Assembly: GCA_030593185.1 (NCBI GenBank)
Contig: JAUVHQ010000053.1
Location: forward strand, 1 to 10,549
From: Bacteroidota bacterium
GTDB lineage: Bacteria; Bacteroidota; Bacteroidia; Bacteroidales; VadinHA17
Direction: 5' to 3'
DNA length: 10,549 nt
Below are positions 1-4,824 of the stretch, one piece after another. The notes below the pieces were generated by a model. The model had not been told where the DNA came from, made no database searches, and saw nothing but the letters and a program-made list of their open reading frames with translations. Both the position numbers and the translations under genes were made by a program. Position 1 is the stretch's first letter. Each line of letters opens with the position of its first letter.

Positions 1-17
1 TATTTTTTAGAAATCTG

Positions 18-48
18 TTTGATAATGAGATATCAATTTATAAATTTG
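18..48 (+). promoter_or_regulatory. Bacteroidetes-type promoter of rpsU
   Basis: TTTG at 18-21 and TAAATTTG at 41-48 (consensus TAnnTTTG) are separated by 19 bp. This matches the -33/-7 promoter used by the primary sigma factor of Bacteroidetes. Transcription should start around 53-57, leaving a leader of roughly 22 nt before the rpsU ATG at 78. The match is read directly from the sequence; the start site is inferred. It probably also serves the recombinase and hpf genes downstream, since no equally good promoter lies between them. Confidence 0.8.
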
Positions 49-77
49 CGGCTCAATTTTAAACAAAAAAAGTTAAT

Positions 78-269
78 ATGATTGTAATACCAGTAAAAGA
101 AGGTGAAAATATAGAAAGGGCGCTGAAGAAGTTCAAACGAAAATTTGAAAAAACCGGAGTAATAAGGGAGCTCAGGGAAAGGCAGGCTTTTATTAAACCT
201 TCGAAGAAGAAGCGTGAAATCATAAAGAAAGCCGTATATAAACAAAAGATTCAGGAAGAAGAGGAATAG
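78..269 (+). CDS. rpsU: 30S ribosomal protein bS21
   Basis: This is small-subunit protein bS21, which sits near the 3' end of 16S rRNA and the anti-Shine-Dalgarno region. The 63-aa product has the family's usual length and its very basic helical character. It starts MIVIPVKEGENIERALKKFK, followed by an Arg/Lys-rich stretch (about residues 15-56) and an acidic tail (QEEEE). The ATG at 78 is the natural start: it gives the canonical N-terminus and lies about 22 nt downstream of the inferred transcription start. The leader is A-rich with no GGAGG-like element. This is notable because rpsU in some Bacteroidetes such as Flavobacterium is reported to carry a strong Shine-Dalgarno and to be autoregulated through it. 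It is the first gene after a strong promoter and precedes the recombinase gene by 67 nt. Confidence 0.96.
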   Translation: MIVIPVKEGENIERALKKFKRKFEKTGVIRELRERQAFIKPSKKKREIIKKAVYKQKIQEEEE

Positions 270-320
270 TAACATCCACTAACAGGAATGTATACTAAAC
301 GTCTTTAATTAATTTTATTT

Positions 321-332
321 GGGGGGGGCCCC
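321..332 (+). repeat. G8C4 homopolymer tract before the recombinase start
   Basis: Eight G (321-328) followed by four C (329-332) end 4 nt before the ATG at 337. In RNA, G321-324 could pair with C329-332 around a GGGG loop, putting a short GC hairpin next to the start codon. The tract stands out sharply in an AT-rich spacer. It may be length-variable; a base-calling or assembly artefact is the alternative. Confidence 0.6.
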
Positions 333-336
333 ATAT

Positions 337-1224
337 ATGAATTACAAGGAATCCTTTTTAGGATATCTACAGCACGAAAAACGAAATTCTTCAAACACCG
401 TACAATCCTATAGTACTGATTTGGATCAATTTACCAGGTATTGCAGATCGGTTCATAAAAACCTGAATCTTAATGAGGTTGATGTTAAAGTTGTTAGGGG
501 CTGGGTTGTTCAGCTTATGAAAGAAGGTCTGGCACCACGCTCGGTGAATCGAAAATTAACTACACTTAAAACATTTTACCAGTTCCTTATTAGAGAAGGT
601 GCTATTACAAAAAACCCGATGAATGGTATTCTGGGTCTGAAGCAAAAAACAAAACTACCTGAATTTGTTGAACAGGAGCATATGGATCAGTTACTCGATC
701 AATATGATTTTGGAGAAGATTTTAGCGGAACAAGGAATAGGTTACTAATAGAGATATTATATGTTACAGGAATAAGAAGAGAAGAATTAATAGGAATGCG
801 TGATCATGATATTGATATTGACGGGATGACGATTAAAGTATTGGGTAAAAGGAATAAAGAGAGGATGATACCGTTTATAAAAGAGATGAAACCAAATATA
901 GAAAAATACCTGAAATACCGGAACGAATCTTTTCCCGGGCTTGTTGATTCTTATTTCTTTTTATCAGATAAGGGTAAAAAAATGTATGGTAAATTGGTTT
1001 ACCGGATTGTGAAGAAACATTTAGAGTTTGTAACAACGATTGAGAAAAAAAGTCCTCATATTCTCAGACATACATTTGCTACACATCTTTTAAATAATGG
1101 AGCAGATTTAAATGCGGTTAAAGAATTACTGGGTCATGCAAATTTATCTGCAACACAAATATATACACATAATACATTCGAGAAATTAAAACAAGTTTAT
1201 AAACTAGCTCATCCCAGAGCATAA
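337..1224 (+). CDS. Tyrosine recombinase, XerC/XerD family
   Basis: Site-specific recombinase of the Xer type, expected to resolve chromosome dimers at a dif site with a partner recombinase. The 295-aa length is typical of XerC/XerD. Residues 1-90 form the SAM-like N-terminal core-binding domain and about 110-290 the catalytic domain. All active-site residues are visible: Arg147 (TGIRREEL), Lys171 (LGKRNKER), His241 and Arg244 (HILRHTFATH), His267 (LLGHANL) and nucleophile Tyr276 (QIYTH). I chose the ATG at 337. An in-frame TTG at 319 would add six residues (MGGAPY) encoded by a G8C4 tract and is less likely. Place between rpsU and hpf is a conserved Bacteroidetes arrangement, so this is a housekeeping recombinase, not an island integrase. 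XerC and XerD cannot be told apart from sequence alone. Confidence 0.93.
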   Translation: MNYKESFLGYLQHEKRNSSNTVQSYSTDLDQFTRYCRSVHKNLNLNEVDVKVVRGWVVQLMKEGLAPRSVNRKLTTLKTFYQFLIREGAITKNPMNGILGLKQKTKLPEFVEQEHMDQLLDQYDFGEDFSGTRNRLLIEILYVTGIRREELIGMRDHDIDIDGMTIKVLGKRNKERMIPFIKEMKPNIEKYLKYRNESFPGLVDSYFFLSDKGKKMYGKLVYRIVKKHLEFVTTIEKKSPHILRHTFATHLLNNGADLNAVKELLGHANLSATQIYTHNTFEKLKQVYKLAHPRA

Positions 1225-1236
1225 ATCTATATTATT

Positions 1237-1536
1237 ATGGAGATTCAGATTCATTCAGTTCATTTTGATGCCGACAAGAAACTTCTGGACTTTATTCAGG
1301 TTAAGGTGAAAAAATTATTGCAGTACAGAGATGATATTCTTGCTGCTAATATTTTTTTAAAGTTAGTTAATGTTCAGGATGACCATAATAAGATCGTTGA
1401 AATAAAACTTGATATACCTCGTAATCCATTATTTGCAAAAAAACAAAACAAAACTTTTGAGGAAGCAACTGACAATGTTATTGATGCTTTGAGGCGACAA
1501 ATCACTAAACAAAAAGGGAAACAAAGGGGGATTTAA
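1237..1536 (+). CDS. hpf: Ribosome hibernation promoting factor, short form (HPF/YfiA family)
   Basis: A 99-aa protein of the HPF/RaiA family. These bind the 30S decoding/mRNA channel and inactivate or dimerise ribosomes in stationary phase or stress. The N-terminus (MEIQIHSVHFDADKKLLDFI) forms the first beta strand and helix. A second beta region has the alternating IFLKL...KIVEIKLDIP pattern typical of the fold, followed by the EEATDNVIDALRRQITKQKGK helix, which is the family's conserved C-terminal basic helix. There is no C-terminal dimerisation domain, so this is the short form, and a separate protein would be needed for 100S formation if it occurs. The ATG at 1237 lies 12 nt after the recombinase stop, implying co-transcription. 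No Shine-Dalgarno is visible. Confidence 0.93.
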   Translation: MEIQIHSVHFDADKKLLDFIQVKVKKLLQYRDDILAANIFLKLVNVQDDHNKIVEIKLDIPRNPLFAKKQNKTFEEATDNVIDALRRQITKQKGKQRGI

Positions 1537-1563
1537 CCACTGGCAAAAATATACAAATTATTT

Positions 1564-1595
1564 TTTGGGTAATCAATAAAATATTTATAAATTTG
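1564..1595 (+). promoter_or_regulatory. Bacteroidetes-type promoter of the tRNA-tuf operon
   Basis: TTTG at 1564-1567 and TAAATTTG at 1588-1595 are spaced by 20 bp, an excellent match to the Bacteroidetes -33/-7 promoter. Transcription should begin around 1600-1604, about 40 nt before the first tRNA. No comparable promoter was found before secE, rplK or rpoB, so this one may drive much of what follows. The sequence downstream of the -7 box closely matches that of the rpsU promoter. Confidence 0.82.
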
Positions 1596-1629
1596 CAAAC
1601 CAATTTTCAGAGGTTAAATGGGATAGGAA

Positions 1630-1641
1630 CGTTCTTTAAAA
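1630..1641 (+). promoter_or_regulatory. boxA-like antitermination element in the tRNA leader
   Basis: CGTTCTTTAAAA matches 9 of 12 positions of the E. coli rRNA boxA (TGCTCTTTAACA), including the CTTTAA core. It lies roughly 30 nt after the predicted transcription start and 3 nt before tRNA-Thr. It is preceded by the 8-bp palindrome GAACGTTC (1627-1634), which overlaps it. In rRNA operons boxA recruits NusB/S10 with NusA and NusG to suppress premature termination of untranslated RNA. A similar role here is an inference from sequence and position. Confidence 0.4.
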
Positions 1642-1644
1642 ATC

Positions 1645-1718
1645 GCCGATGTAGCTCAGTTGGTCAGAGCAGCTGATTTGTAATCAGCAGGTCGTGGGTT
1701 CGAATCCCTCCATCGGCT
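1645..1718 (+). tRNA. tRNA-Thr (anticodon TGT)
   Basis: A complete cloverleaf: acceptor GCCGATG (1645-1651) pairs with CATCGGC (1711-1717); D-stem GCTC/GAGC; anticodon stem GCTGA/TCAGC enclosing loop TTTGTAA with anticodon TGT at 1679-1681; T-loop TTCGAAT. It reads ACA and, by wobble, other ACN codons. The T-stem GTGGG/CCCTC has one T-T mismatch (1695/1709). The discriminator base is T (1718), and CCA is not encoded. It corresponds in position and anticodon to E. coli thrU, first gene of the tRNA cluster before tufB. Confidence 0.97.
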
Positions 1719-1747
1719 CGTTTGGCAATTGTTTGGAAAACAAAACC

Positions 1748-1777
1748 AGCTTGTTAGGAATATGTTAACAGGTTTTT
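1748..1777 (+). other. Hairpin with T5 tail in the tRNA-Thr/tRNA-Tyr spacer
   Basis: CTTGTTA (1750-1756) pairs with TAACAGG (1766-1772), including one G-T pair, and is followed by TTTTT (1773-1777). A competing fold pairs AAAACC (1742-1747) with GGTTTT (1771-1776). The first form resembles an intrinsic terminator inside the tRNA operon. It could be an attenuator or a processing structure. Confidence 0.35.
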
Positions 1778-1784
1778 AACAATA

Positions 1785-1867
1785 GGGGAGATACCAAAGT
1801 GGCCAACTGGGGCAGACTGTAAATCTGTTGGCGGACGCCTTCGTAGGTTCGAATCCTGCTCTCCCCA
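1785..1867 (+). tRNA. tRNA-Tyr (anticodon GTA)
   Basis: A class II tRNA of 83 nt with a long variable arm. The acceptor GGGGAGA (1785-1791) pairs with TCTCCCC (1860-1866). The anticodon loop CTGTAAA (1817-1823) carries GTA at 1819-1821 and reads TAT/TAC. The T-arm GTAGG-TTCGAAT-CCTGC is intact. The discriminator is A1867, as expected for bacterial tRNA-Tyr; CCA is not encoded. It is the positional counterpart of E. coli tyrU. Confidence 0.97.
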
Positions 1868-1891
1868 CCTGTTGGTTATTAAAATATGATC

Positions 1892-1921
1892 GTAGTTGTG
1901 GGTATAAACGACCACATTTAC
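1892..1921 (+). other. Imperfect hairpin in the tRNA-Tyr/tRNA-Gly spacer
   Basis: GTAGTTGTGG (1892-1901) pairs with CCACATTTAC (1912-1921) with one T-T mismatch and one G-T pair, around a 10-nt loop. No T-tract follows, so it is not a terminator. A likely use is as a separator or RNase processing structure between the two tRNAs. The pairing is visible; the role is inferred. Confidence 0.35.
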
Positions 1922-1929
1922 ACTTTATC

Positions 1930-2002
1930 GCGGGAGTAGCTCAGTTGGTAGAGCATCAGCCTTCCAAGCTGAGGGTCGCGGATTCGAATTCCGTCTCCCG
2001 CT
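1930..2002 (+). tRNA. tRNA-Gly (anticodon TCC)
   Basis: A complete 73-nt cloverleaf. The acceptor GCGGGAG (1930-1936) pairs with CTCCCGC (1995-2001); the anticodon stem TCAGC/GCTGA encloses loop CTTCCAA with TCC at 1963-1965, reading GGA/GGG. The discriminator is T2002, the normal base for bacterial tRNA-Gly; CCA is not encoded. It is the positional counterpart of E. coli glyT. Only 10 nt separate it from the next tRNA. Confidence 0.97.
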
Positions 2003-2012
2003 CTAACCATCG

Positions 2013-2084
2013 GCCGATGTAGCTCAGGGGTAGAGCGCTTCCTTGGTAAGGAAGAGGTCACGAGTTCAATTCTCGTCATTGGCT
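2013..2084 (+). tRNA. tRNA-Thr (anticodon GGT)
   Basis: A complete 72-nt cloverleaf. The acceptor GCCGATG (2013-2019) pairs with CATTGGC (2077-2083), with one G-T pair (2016/2080). The anticodon stem CTTCC/GGAAG encloses loop TTGGTAA with GGT at 2045-2047, reading ACC/ACT. The T-arm ACGAG-TTCAATT-CTCGT is perfect. The discriminator is T2084 and CCA is not encoded. It is the positional counterpart of E. coli thrT immediately before tufB. The bases just upstream (CATCGG) duplicate the 3' acceptor strand of the other tRNA-Thr, making a 12-bp palindrome at 2008-2019. Confidence 0.97.
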
Positions 2085-2140
2085 CAACAAACGAATTAAT
2101 AATTAATTTTCAATCACTTAATCAATAATTTACTGGAGTT

Positions 2141-3328
2141 ATGGCTAAAGAAAAATTTGATAGATCAAAACCACATGTCAACATAGGGACTATAGGTCAT
2201 GTTGACCATGGGAAAACTACTTTGACATCTGCAATCACTAGGGTTTTACATAAAGCAGGCTTGTCAGAGATTATGGACTTTGATTCAATTGATAATGCAC
2301 CTGAAGAAAAAGAAAGGGGTATTACAATTAATACTGCTCACGTTGAGTATCAAACTGAATCACGTCACTATGCGCATGTCGACTGTCCCGGACACGCTGA
2401 CTATGTTAAGAATATGGTAACCGGTGCGGCACAGATGGATGGTGCAATTCTGGTTGTTGCTGCAACGGATGGTCCAATGCCACAAACACGTGAACATATC
2501 CTTCTTGCTCGCCAGGTAAATGTCCCGAAAATCGTTGTTTTCCTGAATAAAGTAGATATGGTTGATGACGAAGAAATGCTGGAACTTGTTGAAATGGAAG
2601 TTCGTGAATTACTGGATTTTTATGAATTTGATGGCGATAATATCCCTGTAATTCTGGGTTCAGCTCTTGGAGCAATGAATGGTGAAGCTAAATGGGAAGA
2701 GAAAGTACTTGAGTTGATGAAAGCTGTTGACGAGTATATTCCAATTCCTCCACGTGATAATGAAAAACCATTCCTGATGCCTGTTGAGGATATCTTTTCA
2801 ATTACAGGTCGTGGTACTGTTGCAACCGGACGTATCGAAACAGGGATTGTAAATAGCGGTGATGCACTTGAAATGGTTGGTCTTGGTGCTAAGAACAGAA
2901 GGACTGTTTGTACAGGTGTTGAGATGTTCAGAAAGATTCTTGACCGCGGTGAAGCAGGTGATAACGTTGGATTATTACTGCGAGGTGTGGACAAAAATGA
3001 GATTAAGCGCGGAATGATATTGGCAAAACCTGGTGCAATTAAACCACATACACGTTTTAAAGCTGAAGTGTATGTTCTTAAAAAAGAAGAAGGTGGACGT
3101 CATACTCCTTTCCATCAAAAATACCGTCCGCAGTTCTATCTCAGAACTCTTGATGTAACAGGAGAAATCGCTCTGCCTGAAGGTACAGAAATGGTTATGC
3201 CTGGTGATAATGTTACCATTATTGTAGATTTAATTTATCCTGTTGCAATTGATAAAGGATTACGTTTTGCTATTCGTGAAGGTGGTAGAACTGTTGGAGC
3301 CGGCCAGGTAATCGAAATTGTTGAATAG
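2141..3328 (+). CDS. tuf: Translation elongation factor Tu
   Basis: EF-Tu is the GTPase that delivers aminoacyl-tRNA to the ribosomal A site. The 395-aa product has the family's normal length and all GTP-binding motifs: G1 GHVDHGKT (19-26), G2 Thr62 in RGITI, G3 DCPGH (81-85, with His85 as the catalytic histidine), G4 NKVD (136-139) and G5 SAL (174-176). Domains 2 and 3 follow from about residue 205, ending in GQVIEIVE. The ATG at 2141 gives the standard MAKEKFDRSKPHVN start. It lies 56 nt after tRNA-Thr(GGT) and is very probably processed from the tRNA-containing transcript. GGAG at 2135-2138 is only 2 nt from the ATG, too close to act as a normal Shine-Dalgarno. A second tuf copy may exist elsewhere but cannot be judged here. 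Confidence 0.99.
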   Translation: MAKEKFDRSKPHVNIGTIGHVDHGKTTLTSAITRVLHKAGLSEIMDFDSIDNAPEEKERGITINTAHVEYQTESRHYAHVDCPGHADYVKNMVTGAAQMDGAILVVAATDGPMPQTREHILLARQVNVPKIVVFLNKVDMVDDEEMLELVEMEVRELLDFYEFDGDNIPVILGSALGAMNGEAKWEEKVLELMKAVDEYIPIPPRDNEKPFLMPVEDIFSITGRGTVATGRIETGIVNSGDALEMVGLGAKNRRTVCTGVEMFRKILDRGEAGDNVGLLLRGVDKNEIKRGMILAKPGAIKPHTRFKAEVYVLKKEEGGRHTPFHQKYRPQFYLRTLDVTGEIALPEGTEMVMPGDNVTIIVDLIYPVAIDKGLRFAIREGGRTVGAGQVIEIVE

Positions 3329-3359
3329 ATATTTTAACCTGATTGAAAATTAATCATTG

Positions 3360-3391
3360 AGGGTTAGGGATCCGGTTGGGTTCATAACCCT
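3360..3391 (+). other. Inverted repeat between tuf and tRNA-Trp
   Basis: AGGGTTA (3360-3366) pairs with TAACCCT (3385-3391) across an 18-nt loop. Within it, GGGTT (3378-3382) and AACCC (3386-3390) form an alternative compact hairpin with loop CAT. The two use the same 3' arm and exclude each other. No T-tract follows, so an intrinsic terminator is unlikely. Possible roles are a 3' stabiliser of tuf mRNA or a processing signal ahead of tRNA-Trp. Confidence 0.4.
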
Positions 3392-3414
3392 GTATGTGTA
3401 AATTAATTAGGCAT

Positions 3415-3487
3415 ACGGGTGTAGCTCAGTTGGTAGAGCACTGGTCTCCAAAACCAGGTGTCGGGAGTTCGAGCCTCTCTACCCGTG
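3415..3487 (+). tRNA. tRNA-Trp (anticodon CCA)
   Basis: A complete 73-nt cloverleaf. The acceptor ACGGGTG (3415-3421) pairs with TACCCGT (3480-3486), with one G-T pair. The anticodon stem CTGGT/ACCAG encloses loop CTCCAAA with CCA at 3448-3450, reading TGG. The T-arm GGGAG-TTCGAGC-CTCTC has one G-T pair. The discriminator is G3487, an identity element of bacterial tRNA-Trp; the 3' CCA is not encoded. It lies between tuf and secE, 16 nt before secE, a position used for tRNA-Trp in several bacterial phyla but not in E. coli. Confidence 0.97.
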
Positions 3488-3503
3488 CAAACGCGAATGA
3501 ATT

Positions 3504-3695
3504 ATGAAAGTGATAAGGTATTTTAATGACGCATATAATGAACTACTCCACAAAGTATCCTGGCCAACCTGGGGGGAATTACAGAGTAGCTCAGTTGTTG
3601 TGATGATTGCATCTTTGATAATAGCTATGGTTGTCTTTATTATGGATTATTCCTTTGAGAATATCATGGGATTTATTTATGGGATGTTCTATTAA
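3504..3695 (+). CDS. secE: Preprotein translocase subunit SecE
   Basis: SecE is the small essential subunit that clamps SecY in the inner-membrane SecYEG channel. The 63-aa product is the short single-span form common outside Gammaproteobacteria. An amphipathic N-terminal helix (about residues 4-20) contains the conserved KVSWPTWGEL motif (17-26), followed by one transmembrane segment from about residue 30 to 47 (SVVVMIASLIIAMVVFIM). The ATG at 3504 is preferred because it gives the family's standard short N-terminus. An out-of-frame ATG 7 nt upstream opens only a 9-codon frame. The gene is between tRNA-Trp and nusG, its usual neighbour, with 13 nt to the nusG start. Confidence 0.95.
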   Translation: MKVIRYFNDAYNELLHKVSWPTWGELQSSSVVVMIASLIIAMVVFIMDYSFENIMGFIYGMFY

Positions 3696-3708
3696 AACTA
3701 ATTGTTCT

Positions 3709-4257
3709 ATGGCAAAGAAAGAAATGAAATGGTATGTGTTGAGAGCAATTGGCGGGAAAGAAAAAAAGGTATTGGAGTACATTGAAAGCGAAGTGAGCAG
3801 ATTGAATTTGCAGGATCTTGTAGCTCAGATATTAATACCAACTGAAAAAGTTTACCAGATTCGTAATGGGAAAAAAATAAGCAAAGAAAGAAACTTTTTC
3901 CCCGGATATGTTCTTATTGAAGCAGCTCTTGTCGGTGAAGTAGAACACATTCTTAGGAATATTCCTAATGTGATTGGTTTTCTTGGAGGTTCAAAAGGAG
4001 GTAGTCCACTTCCTTTGAGAGAATCAGAAGTGAACAGGATTCTTGGTAAAGTTGATGAGCTGGCATCAAGTGATGAAGAAATTACTGTTCCATATTTTAT
4101 AGGTGAGTCGATTAAAGTAATTGATGGACCTTTCAATGGTTTTAACGGTGTTATTGAAGTAGTGAATGAAGAAAAGAAAAAATTGAAAGTTATGGTTAAG
4201 ATTTTCGGCAGGAAAACTCCGCTGGAACTTAGCTTTTTGCAGGTTGAGAAAGAATAA
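3709..4257 (+). CDS. nusG: Transcription termination/antitermination factor NusG
   Basis: NusG binds the beta' clamp helices of RNA polymerase, modulates pausing and termination, and through its KOW domain contacts Rho or ribosomal protein S10. The 182-aa product matches the family. The NGN domain spans about residues 6-115, with the start WYVLRAIGGKEKKV and the signature FFPGYVLI (63-70). A KOW domain covers about 132-178 and contains VIDGPFNGFNGVI. The reading frame is open upstream to 3631, but that part overlaps secE. The ATG at 3709 gives the canonical MAKKEMKWYVLR start and is preferred. It is followed by a 103-nt structured spacer before rplK. Confidence 0.97.
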   Translation: MAKKEMKWYVLRAIGGKEKKVLEYIESEVSRLNLQDLVAQILIPTEKVYQIRNGKKISKERNFFPGYVLIEAALVGEVEHILRNIPNVIGFLGGSKGGSPLPLRESEVNRILGKVDELASSDEEITVPYFIGESIKVIDGPFNGFNGVIEVVNEEKKKLKVMVKIFGRKTPLELSFLQVEKE

Positions 4258-4258
4258 A

Positions 4259-4344
4259 TCTCCTTATGGAGAATTATTATTATAGATAGTTATGAAAATT
4301 ATAATGCTTCCTGAATAACTATCGCATGTTTTACCAATAACTAT
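4259..4344 (+). promoter_or_regulatory. Structured leader before rplK with alternative hairpins
   Basis: Three elements lie in the 103-nt nusG-rplK spacer. TCTCC-TTAT-GGAGA (4259-4272) is a short hairpin just after the nusG stop. GATAGTTAT (4285-4293) is perfectly complementary to ATAACTATC (4315-4323), a 9-bp stem around a 21-nt loop. AATAACTAT occurs again at 4336-4344, so the 5' arm could pair with either copy. In many bacteria uL1 represses the rplKA operon by binding a leader that mimics its 23S rRNA site, so this is the expected place for such a control. I could not identify the uL1 motif itself. Confidence 0.45.
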
Positions 4345-4360
4345 TAAACAAAACCAGATT

Positions 4361-4804
4361 ATGGCAAAAGAAGTTTCTGGGATTATTAAGTTACAGATTC
4401 GTGGCAGTGCAGCAAATCCATCACCTCCGGTAGGGCCTGCATTAGGTGCTAAAGGGGTAAATATAATGGAGTTTTGCAAACAGTTTAACGCCAAAACTCA
4501 GGATAAAGCAGGAAAACTTATTCCAGTTATTATTACAGTATATACGGATAAATCATTCACTTTTGTGACAAAAACTCCACCGGTAGCTGTCCAGTTACTT
4601 GAAGTATCAAAGAAAAAGTCCGGGTCAGCTGAACCGAACAGAACTAAGATTGCAACAGTGACATGGGATCAGGTGAAAATAATTGCCGAGGAGAAAATGC
4701 CTGATTTAAATGCATTTACTGTTGAGTCTGCAATGAAACTAGTAGCTGGTACTGCCCGTAGTATGGGAATTAATGTAAAAGGTACATTCCCGGGAAATAA
4801 TTAA
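4361..4804 (+). CDS. rplK: 50S ribosomal protein uL11
   Basis: uL11 forms the base of the L12 stalk and, with 23S rRNA helices 43/44, the GTPase-associated centre where thiostrepton binds. The 147-aa product is slightly longer than the common 141. The N-terminal domain has the proline-rich PSPPVGPALG (20-29) followed by KGVNIMEFCKQFN. The C-terminal rRNA-binding domain ends with the signature GTARSMGI (130-137). The ATG at 4361 gives the standard MAKEVSGIIKLQI start. It opens the four-gene ribosomal protein block, with 20 nt to rplA. No Shine-Dalgarno precedes it. The leader upstream may carry feedback control. Confidence 0.98.
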   Translation: MAKEVSGIIKLQIRGSAANPSPPVGPALGAKGVNIMEFCKQFNAKTQDKAGKLIPVIITVYTDKSFTFVTKTPPVAVQLLEVSKKKSGSAEPNRTKIATVTWDQVKIIAEEKMPDLNAFTVESAMKLVAGTARSMGINVKGTFPGNN

Positions 4805-4824
4805 AATTTAATACTTCAATTAGA

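Noticed and set aside
33..275. Minus-strand open reading frames over rpsU, tuf, nusG, rplA and rpoB
   Set aside because: They mirror well-identified genes on the + strand and show biased, protein-unlike composition with no motifs.
272..291. Bulged 6-bp hairpin after rpsU as a terminator
   Set aside because: One bulge, no adjacent T-tract, and the following genes appear to need readthrough from the rpsU promoter.
314..321. TTTATTTG before the recombinase as a -7 promoter box
   Set aside because: One mismatch to TAnnTTTG and no TTTG at the right distance upstream.
319..336. TTG at 319 as the recombinase start
   Set aside because: It adds only six residues encoded by the G8C4 tract and is unlike the Xer N-terminus; ATG at 337 is better.
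1545..1567. AT-only stem AAAAATA/TATTTTT as an hpf terminator
   Set aside because: Seven A-T pairs only, overlapping the -33 box of the next promoter; too weak to call.
337..1718. Tyrosine recombinase followed by a tRNA gene, suggesting an integrated genomic island with a tRNA attachment site
   Set aside because: The protein has XerC/XerD length and motifs, it lies between rpsU and hpf as in other Bacteroidetes, no island cargo follows, and no repeat of a tRNA 3' end long enough for an att site was seen.
1828..2022. Open reading frame across the tRNA cluster
   Set aside because: It lies entirely over tRNA-Tyr and tRNA-Gly sequence and has no protein-like character.
2094..2108. AATTAAT-A-ATTAATT inverted repeat before tuf
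   Set aside because: Low-complexity A/T sequence; such repeats are expected by chance in AT-rich spacers.
3497..3526. Nine-codon frame overlapping the secE start
   Set aside because: Too short, no conserved feature, and an upstream ATG by chance is likely in this AT-rich spacer.
3631..3708. Extended NusG N-terminus from the ATG at 3631
   Set aside because: The extra residues overlap secE in another frame and have no similarity to NusG; ATG at 3709 gives the normal start.
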